DNA from: Halomonas sp.
Lineage (GTDB): Bacteria; Pseudomonadota; Gammaproteobacteria; Pseudomonadales; Halomonadaceae
NCBI GenBank assembly: GCA_018401555.1
Contig: JAGYKP010000080.1
Span: 82,655 to 146,654 of the forward strand
Length of the DNA: 64,000 nt
Reading direction: 5' to 3'
Under the pieces are notes generated by a model. The model ran no database searches, was not told the origin of the DNA, and worked only from the letters and a program-made list of their open reading frames with translations. The position numbers and the translations under genes were made by a program. The stretch's first letter is position 1. Each line of letters opens with the position of its first letter. Below are positions 39,215 to 50,931 of this stretch, piece after piece.

Positions 39215-40576
39215 ATGCCCGACACCATCTCCAGCATCATCTCACCGGAAGGCAGCCTCGAGATCCTCTCCCAGCACGAGGTGGCGCGCCTTCACGACAC
39301 CTCCCGCGCCGGCCTGCACGGCTTGCTGCGCTGCTGCGCCCTGGCAGTGCTCAACTGCGGCTCGCCCATCGACGATAGCCTGGCGCTGCTGGAGGCCTAT
39401 GCGGACTTCGATATCGAGGTGATTCCCCAGGATCGCGGCATTCGCCTCAAGCTGACCAATGCCCCGGCCGAGGCCTTCGTCGACGGCAAGATGATACGCG
39501 GCATCCGCGAGCACCTCTCCTCCGTGCTGCGCGATATCGTCTACGTCTACAACGAGATCCAGGGCCACCAGCGCTTCGACCTGACCACCGCCGAGGGCAC
39601 CACTAACGCGGTATTCCATATCCTGCGCAAGGCCGGCACCCTCAAGCCCGGCGCCGACCCGAGCCTGGTGGTGTGCTGGGGCGGACACTCCATCTCCCGC
39701 GAGGAGTACGACTACAGCAAGGACGTGGGCTACCACCTGGGCCTGCGTGAGCTGGACATCTGCACCGGCTGCGGCCCCGGCGCCATGAAGGGGCCGATGA
39801 AGGGCGCCAACGTGGCCCACGCCAAGCAGCGCCGCCACCAGGGCCGCTACCTGGGTGTTTCCGAGCCCGGCATCATCGCCGCCGAGGCCCCCAACCCCAT
39901 CGTCAACGAACTGGTGGTGATGCCCGACATCGAGAAGCGCCTGGAGGCCTTCGTGCGTCTCGGCCACGGCATCCTGGTCTTCCCCGGCGGCGTCGGCACC
40001 GCCGAGGAGATCCTCTATCTGCTGGGCATCCTGCTGCACCCGGACAACGCCGACATGGCGCTGCCGGTGATCTTCACCGGCCCCGCGAACAGCGCCGACT
40101 ACTTCGCCCGCATCGACGAATTCCTGACCTATACCCTCGGCGAGCAGGCGCGCAGCCGCTATCGCATCATCATCGATGACCCCGTCGAGGTGGCGCGCAC
40201 CATGCGCAAGGGCATCGACGAGGTGGCCGACTACCGCCGAGCCCGCCAGGATGCGTTCTACTTCAACTGGCGGCTGACCATCGACCGCCACTTCCAGGCC
40301 CCCTTCGAGCCTACCCATGCGGCCATGGCGAACCTGACGCTCGATCGCGAGCAGCCGGTCCATGAGCTGGCCGCCAACCTGCGGCGTGCCTTCTCCGGCA
40401 TCGTCGCCGGCAACGTCAAGGAACAGGGGATCCGTGCCATCCAGGCCCACGGCCCCTTCCGCCTGCACGCCGAGCCGGAGCTGATGGCGCGCCTGGATGC
40501 GCTGCTCGACTCCTTCGTCGCCCAGGGGCGCATGAAGCTTACCGGTGACTATGAGCCCTGCTATACGCTCGGATAA
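39215..40576 (+). CDS. ppnN: Nucleotide 5'-monophosphate nucleosidase PpnN (LOG-like family)
   Basis: A 453-residue protein of the YgdH/PpnN family, which splits purine and pyrimidine 5'-nucleotides into base and ribose 5-phosphate and is activated by (p)ppGpp in E. coli. The Rossmann-type nucleotide motifs are [16 protein letters not shown] and [16 protein letters not shown]. The N-terminal regulatory domain starts [20 protein letters not shown]. The ATG at 39,215 fits homologues and has AAGGACG upstream; the longer frame to 39,008 crosses the divergent promoter region. Confidence 0.94.
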   Translation: MPDTISSIISPEGSLEILSQHEVARLHDTSRAGLHGLLRCCALAVLNCGSPIDDSLALLEAYADFDIEVIPQDRGIRLKLTNAPAEAFVDGKMIRGIREHLSSVLRDIVYVYNEIQGHQRFDLTTAEGTTNAVFHILRKAGTLKPGADPSLVVCWGGHSISREEYDYSKDVGYHLGLRELDICTGCGPGAMKGPMKGANVAHAKQRRHQGRYLGVSEPGIIAAEAPNPIVNELVVMPDIEKRLEAFVRLGHGILVFPGGVGTAEEILYLLGILLHPDNADMALPVIFTGPANSADYFARIDEFLTYTLGEQARSRYRIIIDDPVEVARTMRKGIDEVADYRRARQDAFYFNWRLTIDRHFQAPFEPTHAAMANLTLDREQPVHELAANLRRAFSGIVAGNVKEQGIRAIQAHGPFRLHAEPELMARLDALLDSFVAQGRMKLTGDYEPCYTLG

Positions 40577-40580
40577 GGGG

Positions 40581-40607
40581 CAAGGGGCAAGGATTCCTTG
40601 ACCCTTG
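40581..40607 (+). terminator. Imperfect hairpin after ppnN with short repeats
   Basis: CAAGGGGCAAGG pairs with CCTTGACCCTTG (11 of 12 positions) around ATT, directly after the ppnN stop. The neighbourhood is made of short repeats (GGGGCAAGG twice, CCTTGACCC twice), ending at about 40,620. Confidence 0.4.
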
Positions 40608-40622
40608 CTTCCTTGACCCTGT

Positions 40623-40989
40623 CTAACGCGGCGCCTTCACCCACAGAGACAGGGCGTGGAGCAGCAGCCCCAGGGTGGCGCCGTGGGCGAGCCACAACTC
40701 CCAGCCGATGAAGTCACTGAACAGCGCATGCCAGGCCCCCATGCCGGCCAGGCCGGCCAGCAGGCAGAGTCCCAGGCGGCCCAGCAGGCGGGGCAGGCGC
40801 AACCGCTCCGGCACGCGCCAGCAGCCGCCACTGCAGCACGCCCACCAGGCAGACCACGGCCAACGCCAACAGGATCAGGTTGAAACGGCTCTCATGCCCT
40901 CCCACCAGGTAGCGCGGCAGGGTGGCGAGCATCAGCAGTGCAAGGCCCAGCAGCAGGCTGAGCCGTTCTGGCGTCGGCTGGGCGCCCAC
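40623..40989 (-). CDS. Small four-helix membrane protein of unknown function (one frameshift)
   Basis: A protein of about 121 residues after repair, not recognised. The N-terminal half (LSLLLGLALLMLATLPRYLV and LILLALAVVCLVGVLQWRLL) and the C-terminal half (LGLCLLAGLAGMGAWHALF and ELWLAHGATLGLLLHALSLW) are each hydrophobic, giving about four membrane helices. The halves are in different frames, with the break at about 40,815. It starts with GTG, one base after the flavodoxin stop, so the two are translationally coupled on the minus strand. Confidence 0.55.
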
Positions 40990-40990
40990 T

Positions 40991-41455
40991 TCAGGCGACC
41001 TTCAACTGTTGTGACTCGATCCACTCCTCGACCCAGGGCAGCGCGGCATCGTCGGCCATGAAGGTCTCCATGGCGTCGACTTCCAGGCGCTCGCCAAGGC
41101 GCTGGGCGCCCTGCCCGGCCAGCAGTTCGTCGAGCTGGCGTCCGGCGCCGCAGAAGGTCTCGCCGTAGGAGCTGTCGCCCAGGGCGATCAGCCCGTAGCG
41201 CAACCAGCCGAGCCCGGGACTCTTCTCGGCGATGGCATTGGCGAAGGACGCGAAGGCCCCGGGATAGTCGCCACTGCCGGTGGTGGAGACGCAGAACAGC
41301 GCCAGGTCGGTGGCCTCGGCGTCGAGATCATCCAGGGTGGGATTCTCGAGGATGGCGACCTCGTAACCGGCCTCCTCGAACAGCGGCTTGACCTGCTCGG
41401 CGACATCCAGGGCGCCGCCATACATGGTGCCAACGAAGATCTTCAGCATGGGCAT
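40991..41455 (-). CDS. Flavodoxin-like protein (MioC/YqcA type)
   Basis: A 154-residue short-chain flavodoxin fold protein. The FMN phosphate loop is GTMYGGALDVAEQV, followed by FCVSTTGSGDYPGAFASFAN and YGLIALGDSSYGETFCGAGR, which are the other FMN-binding loops. Free-standing proteins of this kind (MioC, YqcA) carry electrons for biotin synthase and similar enzymes. Two start codons are possible, three codons apart (41,455 and 41,449). It is upstream of, and probably co-transcribed with, the small membrane protein gene. Confidence 0.88.
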   Translation of the reverse strand: MPMLKIFVGTMYGGALDVAEQVKPLFEEAGYEVAILENPTLDDLDAEATDLALFCVSTTGSGDYPGAFASFANAIAEKSPGLGWLRYGLIALGDSSYGETFCGAGRQLDELLAGQGAQRLGERLEVDAMETFMADDAALPWVEEWIESQQLKVA

Positions 41456-41657
41456 GTCACTGTAGTACCTGAGAAATTTTCTCGGATACTAACACGTCTC
41501 GTGGCCCCCTCGCATCCGTCGCGTCGTGCCGGGCCAGTTCCTCACCTGCAACTGAATCTGGATCAAGGCCGTGGCATTTCGTCGCAGGGAGCACACTGCG
41601 GCGAGCCCCGATATCCGACTAGAATGGTGGGTCTTGAAGCCCCCTGACGGAGATATC

Positions 41658-41867
41658 ATGCAGCAGACCTTCGAGGCATGGATCACCCCGCTGATGATCG
41701 GCGGGCTGATCGTGTTCATGTGCTTCATCATCTGGGACCTGGCGAAGAAGTCCAACGCCGGGCGGTTCGGAACCATCATGCTGTTCGTGGTACTGGGCGC
41801 GGGCATGCTCGGCTATGTACTCAAGGTGGTCATCACCTGGATGCTGGAAAACGGCGGCGCCGTCTAG
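41658..41867 (+). CDS. DUF2788 small membrane protein
   Basis: A 69-residue protein with two membrane helices (WITPLMIGGLIVFMCFIIWD and TIMLFVVLGAGMLGYVLKVV) joined by LAKKSNAGRFG. This WDLAKKSxAGxFG link is characteristic of DUF2788 proteins of Pseudomonas and relatives. The role is unknown. It ends just before a very strong bidirectional terminator. Confidence 0.75.
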   Translation: MQQTFEAWITPLMIGGLIVFMCFIIWDLAKKSNAGRFGTIMLFVVLGAGMLGYVLKVVITWMLENGGAV

Positions 41868-41884
41868 CAGTCACCGGGCACGCA

Positions 41885-41922
41885 AAAGCAGAGGGCCACC
41901 CCATGGGGTGGCCCTCTGCTTT
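41885..41922. terminator. Strong bidirectional terminator
   Basis: AAAGCAGAGGGCCACCCC pairs perfectly over 18 bp with GGGGTGGCCCTCTGCTTT around a 2-base centre. The A and T runs at the two ends give a U-tract in both directions. It separates the convergent DUF2788 gene and ihfA, ending the thrS-ihfA operon. Confidence 0.88.
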
Positions 41923-41939
41923 CGATGGCTACGGGACAT

Positions 41940-42242
41940 TCAGTGGTGTTCGCCATCATAGCCTTCCACCTGGCTCTTCAGCTTCTGCCCGGGGCGAAAG
42001 GTCACCACGCGTCGCGCGGAGATGGGTATCTCCTCCCCCGTCTTCGGGTTACGGCCGGGCCGCTCACGCTTGTCGCGCAGGTCGAAGTTGCCGAACCCTG
42101 ACAGCTTGACCTGCTCGTTCTCGCGCAGGCAGCCGCGGATCTCGTCGAAGAAGGCCTCCACCATGGACTTGGCCTCCCGCTTGGAGAGACCGAGTTCGGC
42201 ATGCAGGTGTTCGGCCAGCTCTGCCTTGGTCAGTGCACCCAT
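41940..42242 (-). CDS. ihfA: Integration host factor subunit alpha
   Basis: A 100-residue HU/IHF-family DNA-bending protein. It begins [20 protein letters not shown] and has the DNA-arm signature [20 protein letters not shown]. It is the last gene of the pheST-ihfA operon, as in E. coli, 79 bases after pheT. The MerR-type gene that often follows ihfA is absent here; the operon ends in the 18-bp terminator hairpin. Confidence 0.96.
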   Translation of the reverse strand: MGALTKAELAEHLHAELGLSKREAKSMVEAFFDEIRGCLRENEQVKLSGFGNFDLRDKRERPGRNPKTGEEIPISARRVVTFRPGQKLKSQVEGYDGEHH

Positions 42243-42321
42243 CGTCACTCTCCCCTCTAGGCCCATCCCGGGTTTGATGGACGGCCGACACCTGCCTGCC
42301 TTACCCCGCCCTGAACGGCTC

Positions 42322-44704
42322 CTAACCGCGCAGCTCCGCACCCAGGTGCTGACGGGACTCGTTGACGATGGCATCGACCAACTTGTTGATTTCCTCGTCA
42401 TTGAGCGTGCGCGAAGGATGCTGCCAGGTCAAGCCCAGGGCGACGCTCTTGCGCCCTTCCGGTACACCCTTGCCCTGGTAGACATCGAACAGGCGACACT
42501 CGATCAGCCACTCGCCGGCCTGCTCGCGCAGGGTATCCAGCAGCGCCTGCACCGGGAGGTCCTCGTCGACCAGGAACGCCAGGTCACGGCGCACCTCGGG
42601 GTAGCGTGACAGCGGCATGAAGGCCGGCACCCGGCCCTGGGTCAGGGCATCCAGACGCACCTCGCAGAGTACCGCATCGGCCTTGAGCCCCAGCTGGGCG
42701 CGTACCGCCGGATGCAGGGTGCCGATCCAGCCGGCCTCCTCGCCACGGTGCAGGATACGCGCACACTGCCCCGGGTGAAGCGACGGGTGCTCGGCGGGTT
42801 CGAAGCGCCACGCCTCGGCATCGCCGCCCATGGCCAGCAGGCTCTCGAGATCGCCCTTCAGATCGAAGAAATCGACCTGGGCGCGGTCCCCCGCCCAGCC
42901 TTCCGGCTCGCGGGAGCCGCAGGCCAGGGACACCCAGCATCGGCACCTGCGCCAGGCTGTCGAGCTCGCCCCGGAATACCAGGCCGGTCTCGAACAGCCG
43001 TACCCGGCTCTGCTGCCGATTGAGGTTATGCTGCAGCGCCCTCACCAGACCCGGGAAGAGGCTGGCCCGCATCACCGAGAGATCCGCGGAGATGGGGTTG
43101 GCCAGCACCGGTGACACCGCCTCGGGCAGCAGCGTCTTCTGCAGTTCGGGTGCCACGAAGCTGTAGGTGACCGCCTCCCTGATAGCCGCGAGCCACCATC
43201 TGACGGCGCAGGCGGGCCAGCGGAGTGCGCGCCTCATGATCCGGGCGCAGCCCCAGGCGCGCCTGGGGGCGACGCACGGGCAGGCGGTTGTAGCCGTGGA
43301 TGCGAGCCACTTCCTCGATCAGGTCCTCCTCGATGGCGATATCGAACCGCCAGCTGGGGACCTCGACTCGCCAGCCCGATTCGGTGGTCTCGACCTGCAT
43401 GCCCAGGCGCTCGAGGATCTCGCCGACCTCCGCGCCGGGGAGCGCCTTGCCCAACGCCTGCTCGAGCCGCGCACTGCGCAGCACCACGCGGCGTGCCACG
43501 GGCAGCTGGTCATCGCTGGCCACCTCCACCAGGGGGCCGGCCTCGCCGCCGACGATCTCCAGCAGCAGTGCCGTGGCGCGCTCGGCGGCCTCGCGGGCCA
43601 GCCGCGGGTCCACGCCGCGCTCGAAGCGGTGGGAGGCGTCGGTGTGCAGGCCATAGGTGCGCGCCTGGCCGGCCACCGCCAGGGGGTGAAGAAGGCCGAC
43701 TCCAGGAAGATGTCACGGGTCTGCTCGCTGACTCCCGAGTGCTCGCCGCCCATCACGCCGGCGATGGCCAGCGGACCGCGTTCGTCGGCGATCACCAGGG
43801 TGGAGGCATCGAGACTGACCTCCTGGCCGTCGAGCAGCACCAGGCGCTCGCCTTCCCGGGCCAGACGCACGATCACCGCCCCCTGCAGGTTGGCGCGATC
43901 GAAGGCGTGTAGCGGCTGACCCAGCTCGAGCATCACATAGTTGGTGACATCCACCACCGGGTCGATGCTGCGCACGCCGCCACGGCGCAGGCGCTCCACC
44001 ATCCACAGCGGCGACTCGGCAGTGACGTCGACGCCCGTGATCAAGCGCCCGATATAGCGCGGGCAACGCTCGGCATCCTCGACGCGCACCGGGAAGGTCG
44101 CCTCGTGACTCGCCGCCACCGGCGCACTGGCCGGGCCCTGGACCGCCAGGCGGTTGAGCACCCCCACCTCGCGGGCCAGCCCCTTGAGGCTCAGGCAGTC
44201 ACCCCGATTGGGCGTCAGATCGACCTCGATGGTGTGATCGTCGAGTCCCAGCCAGGCGCGGAAGTCCTCGCCTGTCGGTGCAGTGGAGGGAAGTTCCAGG
44301 ATGCCCGGCGAAGTCTCCTCCTCGAGGCCCAGCTCCGAGGCGGAGCAGATCATCCCGCGGGACTCCTGGCCGCGCAGCTTGGCCTTCCTGATCTTGAAGT
44401 CACCGGGCAGCACGGCACCGACCCGGGCGAAGGCGATCTTCTGCCCCGCCGCCACGTTGGGCGCCCCGCACACCACCTGCACCGGCTCGCCGCTGCCGTC
44501 ATCGACCCGGCAGACGCTGAGCTTGTCGGCATCCGGGTGCTGGGTCTTCTCCAGCACCTCGGCCACCACCACGCCGGCGAAGGTCGCGGCGACCGGCTCC
44601 ACGGCATCCACCTCGAGGCCGGCCATGGTGATCTGGTCGGCCAGGGCCTGGGTTCCGAGCTGAGGCGAGACCCACTCGCGCAGCCACTGTTCGGAAAATT
44701 TCAT
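42322..44704 (-). CDS. pheT: Phenylalanyl-tRNA synthetase beta subunit (three frameshifts)
   Basis: The large subunit of the heterotetrameric PheRS, about 794 residues after repair. The N-terminal tRNA-binding domain starts [20 protein letters not shown]. The B3/B4 editing region includes [20 protein letters not shown] and [20 protein letters not shown]. The C-terminal anticodon-binding domain is at [20 protein letters not shown]. Breaks lie at about 43,682, 43,195 and 42,935. The missing parts continue in the neighbouring frames ([40 protein letters not shown]). Confidence 0.95.
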
Positions 44705-44744
44705 GGCAAATCCTATCGCTGTGTTCTGCTTATCCGGTGGACGA

Positions 44745-46246
<1,502 letters not shown>

Positions 46247-46283
46247 GGCTTACTCCTGACGAAAAATGGGTTCTACCAAGGGC

Positions 46284-46478
46284 TTAGAGGTTGGGCAGCA
46301 TCCGCTGGATGAGCGCCTTGTCCGCGTCGTGGATCTGCTTCATGCCACGCAGATGACGCTTCCGCTTGGTGGACTTCTTGGTCAGGATGTGGCTACGGAA
46401 CGACTGCTTGTGCTTGAAGCCGTTGGCCGTCTTCTTGAAGCGCTTGGCAGCGCCGCTGTTGCTCTTGATCTTCGGCAT
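46284..46478 (-). CDS. rpmI: 50S ribosomal protein L35
   Basis: A 64-residue basic ribosomal protein. It begins [20 protein letters not shown] and ends [18 protein letters not shown]. Length and sequence are standard for L35. It lies between infC and rplT, as in most bacteria. Confidence 0.98.
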   Translation of the reverse strand: MPKIKSNSGAAKRFKKTANGFKHKQSFRSHILTKKSTKRKRHLRGMKQIHDADKALIQRMLPNL

Positions 46479-46592
46479 GAGAATAACTCCGCTCGAGGTT
46501 CTTCAGAAAACCCGAGGCCGACGCGAGACACTCCTGCCTCCCGCCCGTTTGACCGGCCACCGGATCACTTCTTTTGGTACTGCTGGTACCGC

Positions 46593-47135
46593 TTACTGCT
46601 TCTTCTTGGGGGCAATGATCATGATCATCTGGCGACCTTCCATCTTGGGGAAGGACTCCACGGTCCCGAGCTCCTCGAGGTCGGCGGCGATCCGCTCCAT
46701 CAGCTTGCGGCCGATGTCCTGGTGCGCCATCTCACGACCACGGAAGCGCAGGGTGACCTTACCCTTGTCACCGGCTTCGAGGAAGCGCGTCAGGTTCTTC
46801 ATCTTGACCTGATAGTCGCCCTCGTCGGTGCCAGGCCGGAATTTCACTTCCTTGACCTGAATCTGCTTCGTCTTCTTCTTCTGGGCAGCCTTCTGCTTCT
46901 TCTGCTCGAAGACGAACTTGCCGTAATCCATGATCTTGCAGACGATCGGATCGGCATTGGAGATCTGCACGAGATCCATACCGGCGGCTTCGGCACGCTC
47001 CAGCGCCTCGCTGGTGGGCACGATGCCCAGCTGCTCGCCGTCGCTGTCGATCAGGCGAACCTGATCCTCGGTAATGCGCTCGTTCATCGGGGGGCGCTTA
47101 TCCTGGACGCGCCCTCTTGGGTTGCTACGCTTGAT
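46593..47135 (-). CDS. infC: Translation initiation factor IF-3, with a non-AUG start
   Basis: IF-3 checks the start codon and keeps the 30S subunit free. The first ATG in the frame (47,085-47,087) would give only 164 residues and cut the N-terminal tail. Reading from an ATC at 47,133-47,135 gives [20 protein letters not shown] and a total of 180 residues, the length of E. coli IF-3. That ATC has an ideal Shine-Dalgarno, AAGGAG, 7 bases upstream (complement of 47,143-47,148). E. coli infC uses AUU, which IF-3 itself discriminates against for autoregulation; AUC would work the same way. Core motifs [13 protein letters not shown] and [13 protein letters not shown] are intact. Confidence 0.93.
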   Translation of the reverse strand: MKRSNPRGRVQDKRPPMNERITEDQVRLIDSDGEQLGIVPTSEALERAEAAGMDLVQISNADPIVCKIMDYGKFVFEQKKQKAAQKKKTKQIQVKEVKFRPGTDEGDYQVKMKNLTRFLEAGDKGKVTLRFRGREMAHQDIGRKLMERIAADLEELGTVESFPKMEGRQMIMIIAPKKKQ

Positions 47136-47146
47136 GTTCCGTCTCC

Positions 47147-49066
47147 TTAGGCAATTGACGAATGTCTCTCACCGAGTTCGTCACCGAGGCGGGCCATGAG
47201 TTCATCGACCGTCATGGTGCCAAGGTCCTCGCCGCTGCGCGTACGCAGGGCAACCGAATCGGCTTCGACTTCCTTATCTCCCACCACCAGGAGATAGGGA
47301 ACTTTCTGCAAGGTATGCTCGCGGATTTTAAAGCCGATCTTCTCATTCCTCAAGTCCGCCTTGACGCGCAAGCCGAATTTCTGCAGACGACGCTCGAGAT
47401 CCAGCACGAATTCGCGCTGAGAATCGGTGATATTGAGGATCACCGCCTGCTGTGGCGCGAGCCACAACGGCATGGCACCGGCGTAGTGCTCGATGAGGAT
47501 CCCCAGGAAGCGCTCGAAGGAGCCCAGTATCGCACGGTGCAGCATCACCGGTGTCTTGCGTGCGCCGTCCTCGTCGACGAACTGGGCGCCGAGGCGGCCC
47601 GGCAGGTTGAAGTCGAGCTGCAGGGTGCCGCACTGCCAGACACGATTGAGGCAGTCACGCAGCGAAAATTCGATCTTGGGTCCGTAGAAGGCCCCCTCGC
47701 CCGGCTGCAACTCCCACTCGAGGCCGGTCGCATCGAGGGCGGCCTCGAGACCCGCCTCGGCCCGATCCCACAGCTCCGGTTCACCCATGAAGTCATCGGG
47801 GCGAGTCGACAGCTTGAGCTCCACATCGTCGAAGCCGAGATCCTGGTAGACCTTGAGGGTCAGTGCGATGAACGCCTCGGCCTCGGACTGGATCTGCTTC
47901 TCGCTGCAGAAGATATGGGCATCGTCCTGGGTGAAGCCGCGCACCCGCATCAGGCCGTGCAGGGAGCCGGAGGGCTCGTTGCGGTGGCAGCTGCCGAACT
48001 CCGCCAGGCGCAGCGGCAGGTCCCGGTAGCTCTTCAGCCCCTGGTTGAACACCTGCACGTGGCAGGGGCAGTTCATGGGCTTGATGGCGTAGTCGCGCTT
48101 TTCCGACTCGGTGGTGAACATCAGCTCGCTGTAGTGACCCCAGTGGCCGGACTTCTTCCACAGCGAGAGATCCACCACCTGGGGCGTCTTGATCTCCTGG
48201 TAACCGTTCTCGATCTGGACCCGGCGCATGTACTGCTCCAGGGCCTGGTACATGGTCCAGCCGTTGGGGTGCCAGAACACCATGCCCGGCGCCTCCTCCT
48301 GGAGGTGGAAGAGGTCCATCTTGCGCGCCAGCTTGCGGTGGTCACGCTTCTCGGCCTCCTCGAGGCGCTTGAGGTAGGCCTTGAGCTGCTTCTTGTCGGG
48401 CCAGGCGGTGCCGTAGATGCGGGTCAGCATCGGCTTCTCGGCGTCGCCGCGCCAGTAGGCGCCGGCCAGCTTGGTCAGCTTGAACGCCTTCAGGTGCCGG
48501 GTATTGGGCACGTGGGGGCCCCGGCACATGTCGATATACTCTTCGTGATGGTAGAGGCGGATGCTTTCGCCTTCCGGTATCTCGCGCACGATCTCCTGCT
48601 TGTAGGGCTCCTCGCGATGCAGGAAGGTGAGCATCGCCCGGTCGCGATCGACATATTCGCGGACCACGTCATAGCCCTTGTCGATCAGCTCCTTCATGCG
48701 CTTCTCGATGGCTTCCAGGTCCTCGGGGGTCGCCGAGCGGCCGAAGTCGATATCGTAGTAGAAGCCATCCTCGATCACCGGGCCGATGGCCATCTTCGCC
48801 TCGGGATAGAGCTGCTTGACGGCATGACCGATCAGGTGGGCACAGGAGTGGCGCACCACCTCCAGGCCTTCGGCATCCTTGGCGGTGAGGATGGCCACCT
48901 CGGCGTCATGCTCGATGATGTCGGCCGCATCGACCGGTACACCATCGATCTTGCCTGCCACACAGGCCTTGGCGAGTCCGGGGCCGATATCCTCGGCCAG
49001 CTGCATCACGGTAAGCGGTTCGTCGAAGCGTCTCTGGCTGCCGTCGGGCAGGGTCACGATGGGCAT
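47147..49066 (-). CDS. thrS: Threonyl-tRNA synthetase
   Basis: A class II synthetase of 639 residues (E. coli 642). Order: N-terminal TGS domain ([20 protein letters not shown]), editing domain with [18 protein letters not shown], catalytic core with the zinc Cys in [12 protein letters not shown] and motif 2 [20 protein letters not shown], and a C-terminal anticodon domain. The ATG at 49,064-49,066 has AAGGACC upstream. It is the first gene of the thrS-infC-rpmI-rplT-pheST-ihfA operon, with infC starting 11 bases later. Confidence 0.97.
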   Translation of the reverse strand: MPIVTLPDGSQRRFDEPLTVMQLAEDIGPGLAKACVAGKIDGVPVDAADIIEHDAEVAILTAKDAEGLEVVRHSCAHLIGHAVKQLYPEAKMAIGPVIEDGFYYDIDFGRSATPEDLEAIEKRMKELIDKGYDVVREYVDRDRAMLTFLHREEPYKQEIVREIPEGESIRLYHHEEYIDMCRGPHVPNTRHLKAFKLTKLAGAYWRGDAEKPMLTRIYGTAWPDKKQLKAYLKRLEEAEKRDHRKLARKMDLFHLQEEAPGMVFWHPNGWTMYQALEQYMRRVQIENGYQEIKTPQVVDLSLWKKSGHWGHYSELMFTTESEKRDYAIKPMNCPCHVQVFNQGLKSYRDLPLRLAEFGSCHRNEPSGSLHGLMRVRGFTQDDAHIFCSEKQIQSEAEAFIALTLKVYQDLGFDDVELKLSTRPDDFMGEPELWDRAEAGLEAALDATGLEWELQPGEGAFYGPKIEFSLRDCLNRVWQCGTLQLDFNLPGRLGAQFVDEDGARKTPVMLHRAILGSFERFLGILIEHYAGAMPLWLAPQQAVILNITDSQREFVLDLERRLQKFGLRVKADLRNEKIGFKIREHTLQKVPYLLVVGDKEVEADSVALRTRSGEDLGTMTVDELMARLGDELGERHSSIA

Positions 49067-49273
49067 GCAGGGGTCCTTTCGCGCAGTGGTGGCCCATACG
49101 AAAGACCACATGTCGCAGTGAACGAAGAATGGAAGCGTACTGTCAGCCGGAGACCGACCATCGCCGGCGGCGTCGAACGCCAGGCGAGACGGTGTCGGCC
49201 CGTGCCGGATGACGCGCTACGATAGCAAAGCGCCAGGTCAGGCGCCACAGTCCAGACACATCAGCCCAGACGC

Positions 49274-49303
49274 AGGCAGGGGCGCCCGAAGGCGCCCCTG
49301 CCT
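49274..49303 (-). terminator. Hairpin terminator of the OmpA-like gene
   Basis: AGGCAGGGGCGCC pairs over 13 bp with GGCGCCCCTGCCT around a CGAA tetraloop, 37 bases after the OmpA-like stop. The remaining bases to thrS (49,067-49,273) hold no gene; they should contain the thrS promoter, which I could not fix. Confidence 0.75.
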
Positions 49304-49340
49304 AGCGAACTCAAGGAGCTCGCTTGAGATTGAACCGAAC

Positions 49341-49993
49341 TTACTGGCTCATGATCTCGACGCGACGGTTCATGGCACGGCCTTCGTCGGTCTCGTTGGT
49401 GGCGACCGGGCGATCCTCGCCATAACCCACGGTACGCATGCGATTACCGGCAACACCCTGGTTCATCAGGTAGCTGGCAACGGAATCGGCACGCTCCTGG
49501 GAGAGACCCAGGTTGTACTCGTTGGAACCCACGGCGTCGGTGTGACCGGCGATGGTCACGCGAACCTCGGGGTTGTTGTTGAGGGCGCTGGCCACCTGGT
49601 TCAGCTCGGAGGCGGCGCCGGGGCGCAGCTCGGCCGAGTCGAAGGCGAAGGTGACATCGCTGGACAGGGTCACCGGCTCGAAGGGCTCGGGCTCGGGCTC
49701 CGGCCCGGGCATCGGCTCGGGCCTCGGCCTACCGGCTCCGGAGAGTCGGCGCACAGCATGGCACCGATGGTGGCACCCGCAGTACCGCCGATGGCAGCAC
49801 CGGTGTCCTCATCGGACTCGCCGCTGGTGGCGTAACCGATGCCACCGCCGATCACACCGCCGGCCAGGCCACACACCATCGGATGCTGGTACCAGGGCTT
49901 GTCGACAGAGGAAGTCGTATTGGAAGTGGCGCAGCCGGAGAGGCCGACCACCAGAGCAGAACCGAGCAGCAAGCCAGTCGTGGACTTTTTCAT
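49341..49993 (-). CDS. OmpA-family lipoprotein with glycine-zipper region (one frameshift)
   Basis: An outer-membrane lipoprotein of about 217 residues. The signal peptide MKKSTTGLLLGSALVVGLSG leads to the lipobox LSGC. Then comes a glycine-rich zipper (GLAGGVIGGGIGYATSGE; GAAIGGTAGATIGAMLC), a Pro-Glu linker (PEPMPGPEPEPEP) and an OmpA C-terminal peptidoglycan-binding domain (VTFAFDSAELRPGAASELNQ; RADSVASYLMNQGVAGNRM; DEGRAMNRRVEI). The halves are in different frames, with the break at about 49,735 in the Pro/Gly-rich part. The layout resembles YiaD/Pal-like proteins that tie the outer membrane to the wall. Confidence 0.88.
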
Positions 49994-50191
49994 ATGAAAC
50001 TCCTTCTCTTTTCTTTTATCGCTCCAGGGCAGGCAACCGCTTACCGCCTTCCCAGATGATCCCGACGATCGGGTGTTGCGATCTACGTCACAACATCCAT
50101 GCCGTGACACAGCGACTACATGAATATCTTCACTGGTCTCGACACGCTGCCAAGCTTGCAGTAGCCCGGCAGATCTTTCAATCGCGTATGC

Positions 50192-50725
50192 CTAGATTAG
50201 CAGACTTGTGGCGAATGCGCACAGTGTTCGATAAAGCATCTGTTGGCGGCGAACCCTCAGTGCAGGCTCGCCGGCCAGTCGCGCCGGAAGGCACAGCGCC
50301 GCCCGGGCCGCCTCGAGCACGGCATGGCGATGCTCCTCCTCGACGGCGAAACGCTCCTTGTCCTCCTTGAAACGCTCCTTGGGGCTGAGCGCCTGGCGCG
50401 CCTCATGGGTATGCAGGTGCCGGGTAAGTTCGTGCACTTCGCCGAAGGGGCGAAAGCTCTCACGCTCCAGCAGGCGCGAATCGAGGATCTCCAGCAGCAC
50501 CTTGCAACGCCACGCGCCCTCGGTGATATCGACCTGCTCCTGGAGCAGCGCCGAGGCCACCATCTCGAGGTTCTCCAGGCAGTTGTCGTGGGCACGCTTC
50601 AGCTCCTCCTGCTGGCTGGCCCGGCGCCGGCGAACTTCACGCCACAGGGTAAAGGCATAGGCACCGAGTCCGGCGATGGTCACCAGGGCAAGGCCGGCGA
50701 GGATCAGGGCAGTGGTGGTACTCAT
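50192..50725 (-). CDS. DUF2489 family membrane-anchored protein
   Basis: A 177-codon frame with one N-terminal membrane helix (ALILAGLALVTIAGLGAYAF), then a long helical cytoplasmic part (LENLEMVASALLQEQVDITE; ALSPKERFKEDKERFAVEEE) that matches DUF2489. The role is unknown. As read it ends TLCAFATSLLI at 50,192. A one-base slip near 50,290 would instead end it RRDWPASLH at 50,257, a length closer to homologues of about 155 residues. Which is right cannot be told here. Confidence 0.65.
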   Translation of the reverse strand: MSTTTALILAGLALVTIAGLGAYAFTLWREVRRRRASQQEELKRAHDNCLENLEMVASALLQEQVDITEGAWRCKVLLEILDSRLLERESFRPFGEVHELTRHLHTHEARQALSPKERFKEDKERFAVEEEHRHAVLEAARAALCLPARLAGEPALRVRRQQMLYRTLCAFATSLLI

Positions 50726-50856
50726 CGGGGATCACCGTGGTATCACGAGAAATGGGCTGACGATTCTACCCGCTTGCGCGCCACCACCCCAACGTCACCA
50801 CGAAGACACCCAGGGAGCCGCCGAGGAATTCAGGCGTGATGCCCCGGCACGGGACG

Positions 50857-50884
50857 CTGACGAATGGGCATACTTAAGTATAAT
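50857..50884 (+). promoter_or_regulatory. Sigma-70-like promoter before the SLC13 transporter
   Basis: CTGACG (50,857-50,862), a 16-base spacer, then a perfect TATAAT (50,879-50,884), 48 bases before the transporter ATG. This is the clearest promoter in the window by sequence. Confidence 0.55.
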
Positions 50885-50931
50885 GCGGCCACGTAGCGTT
50901 CCATGCATCCCGCCAACCGATGGAGACAGGC

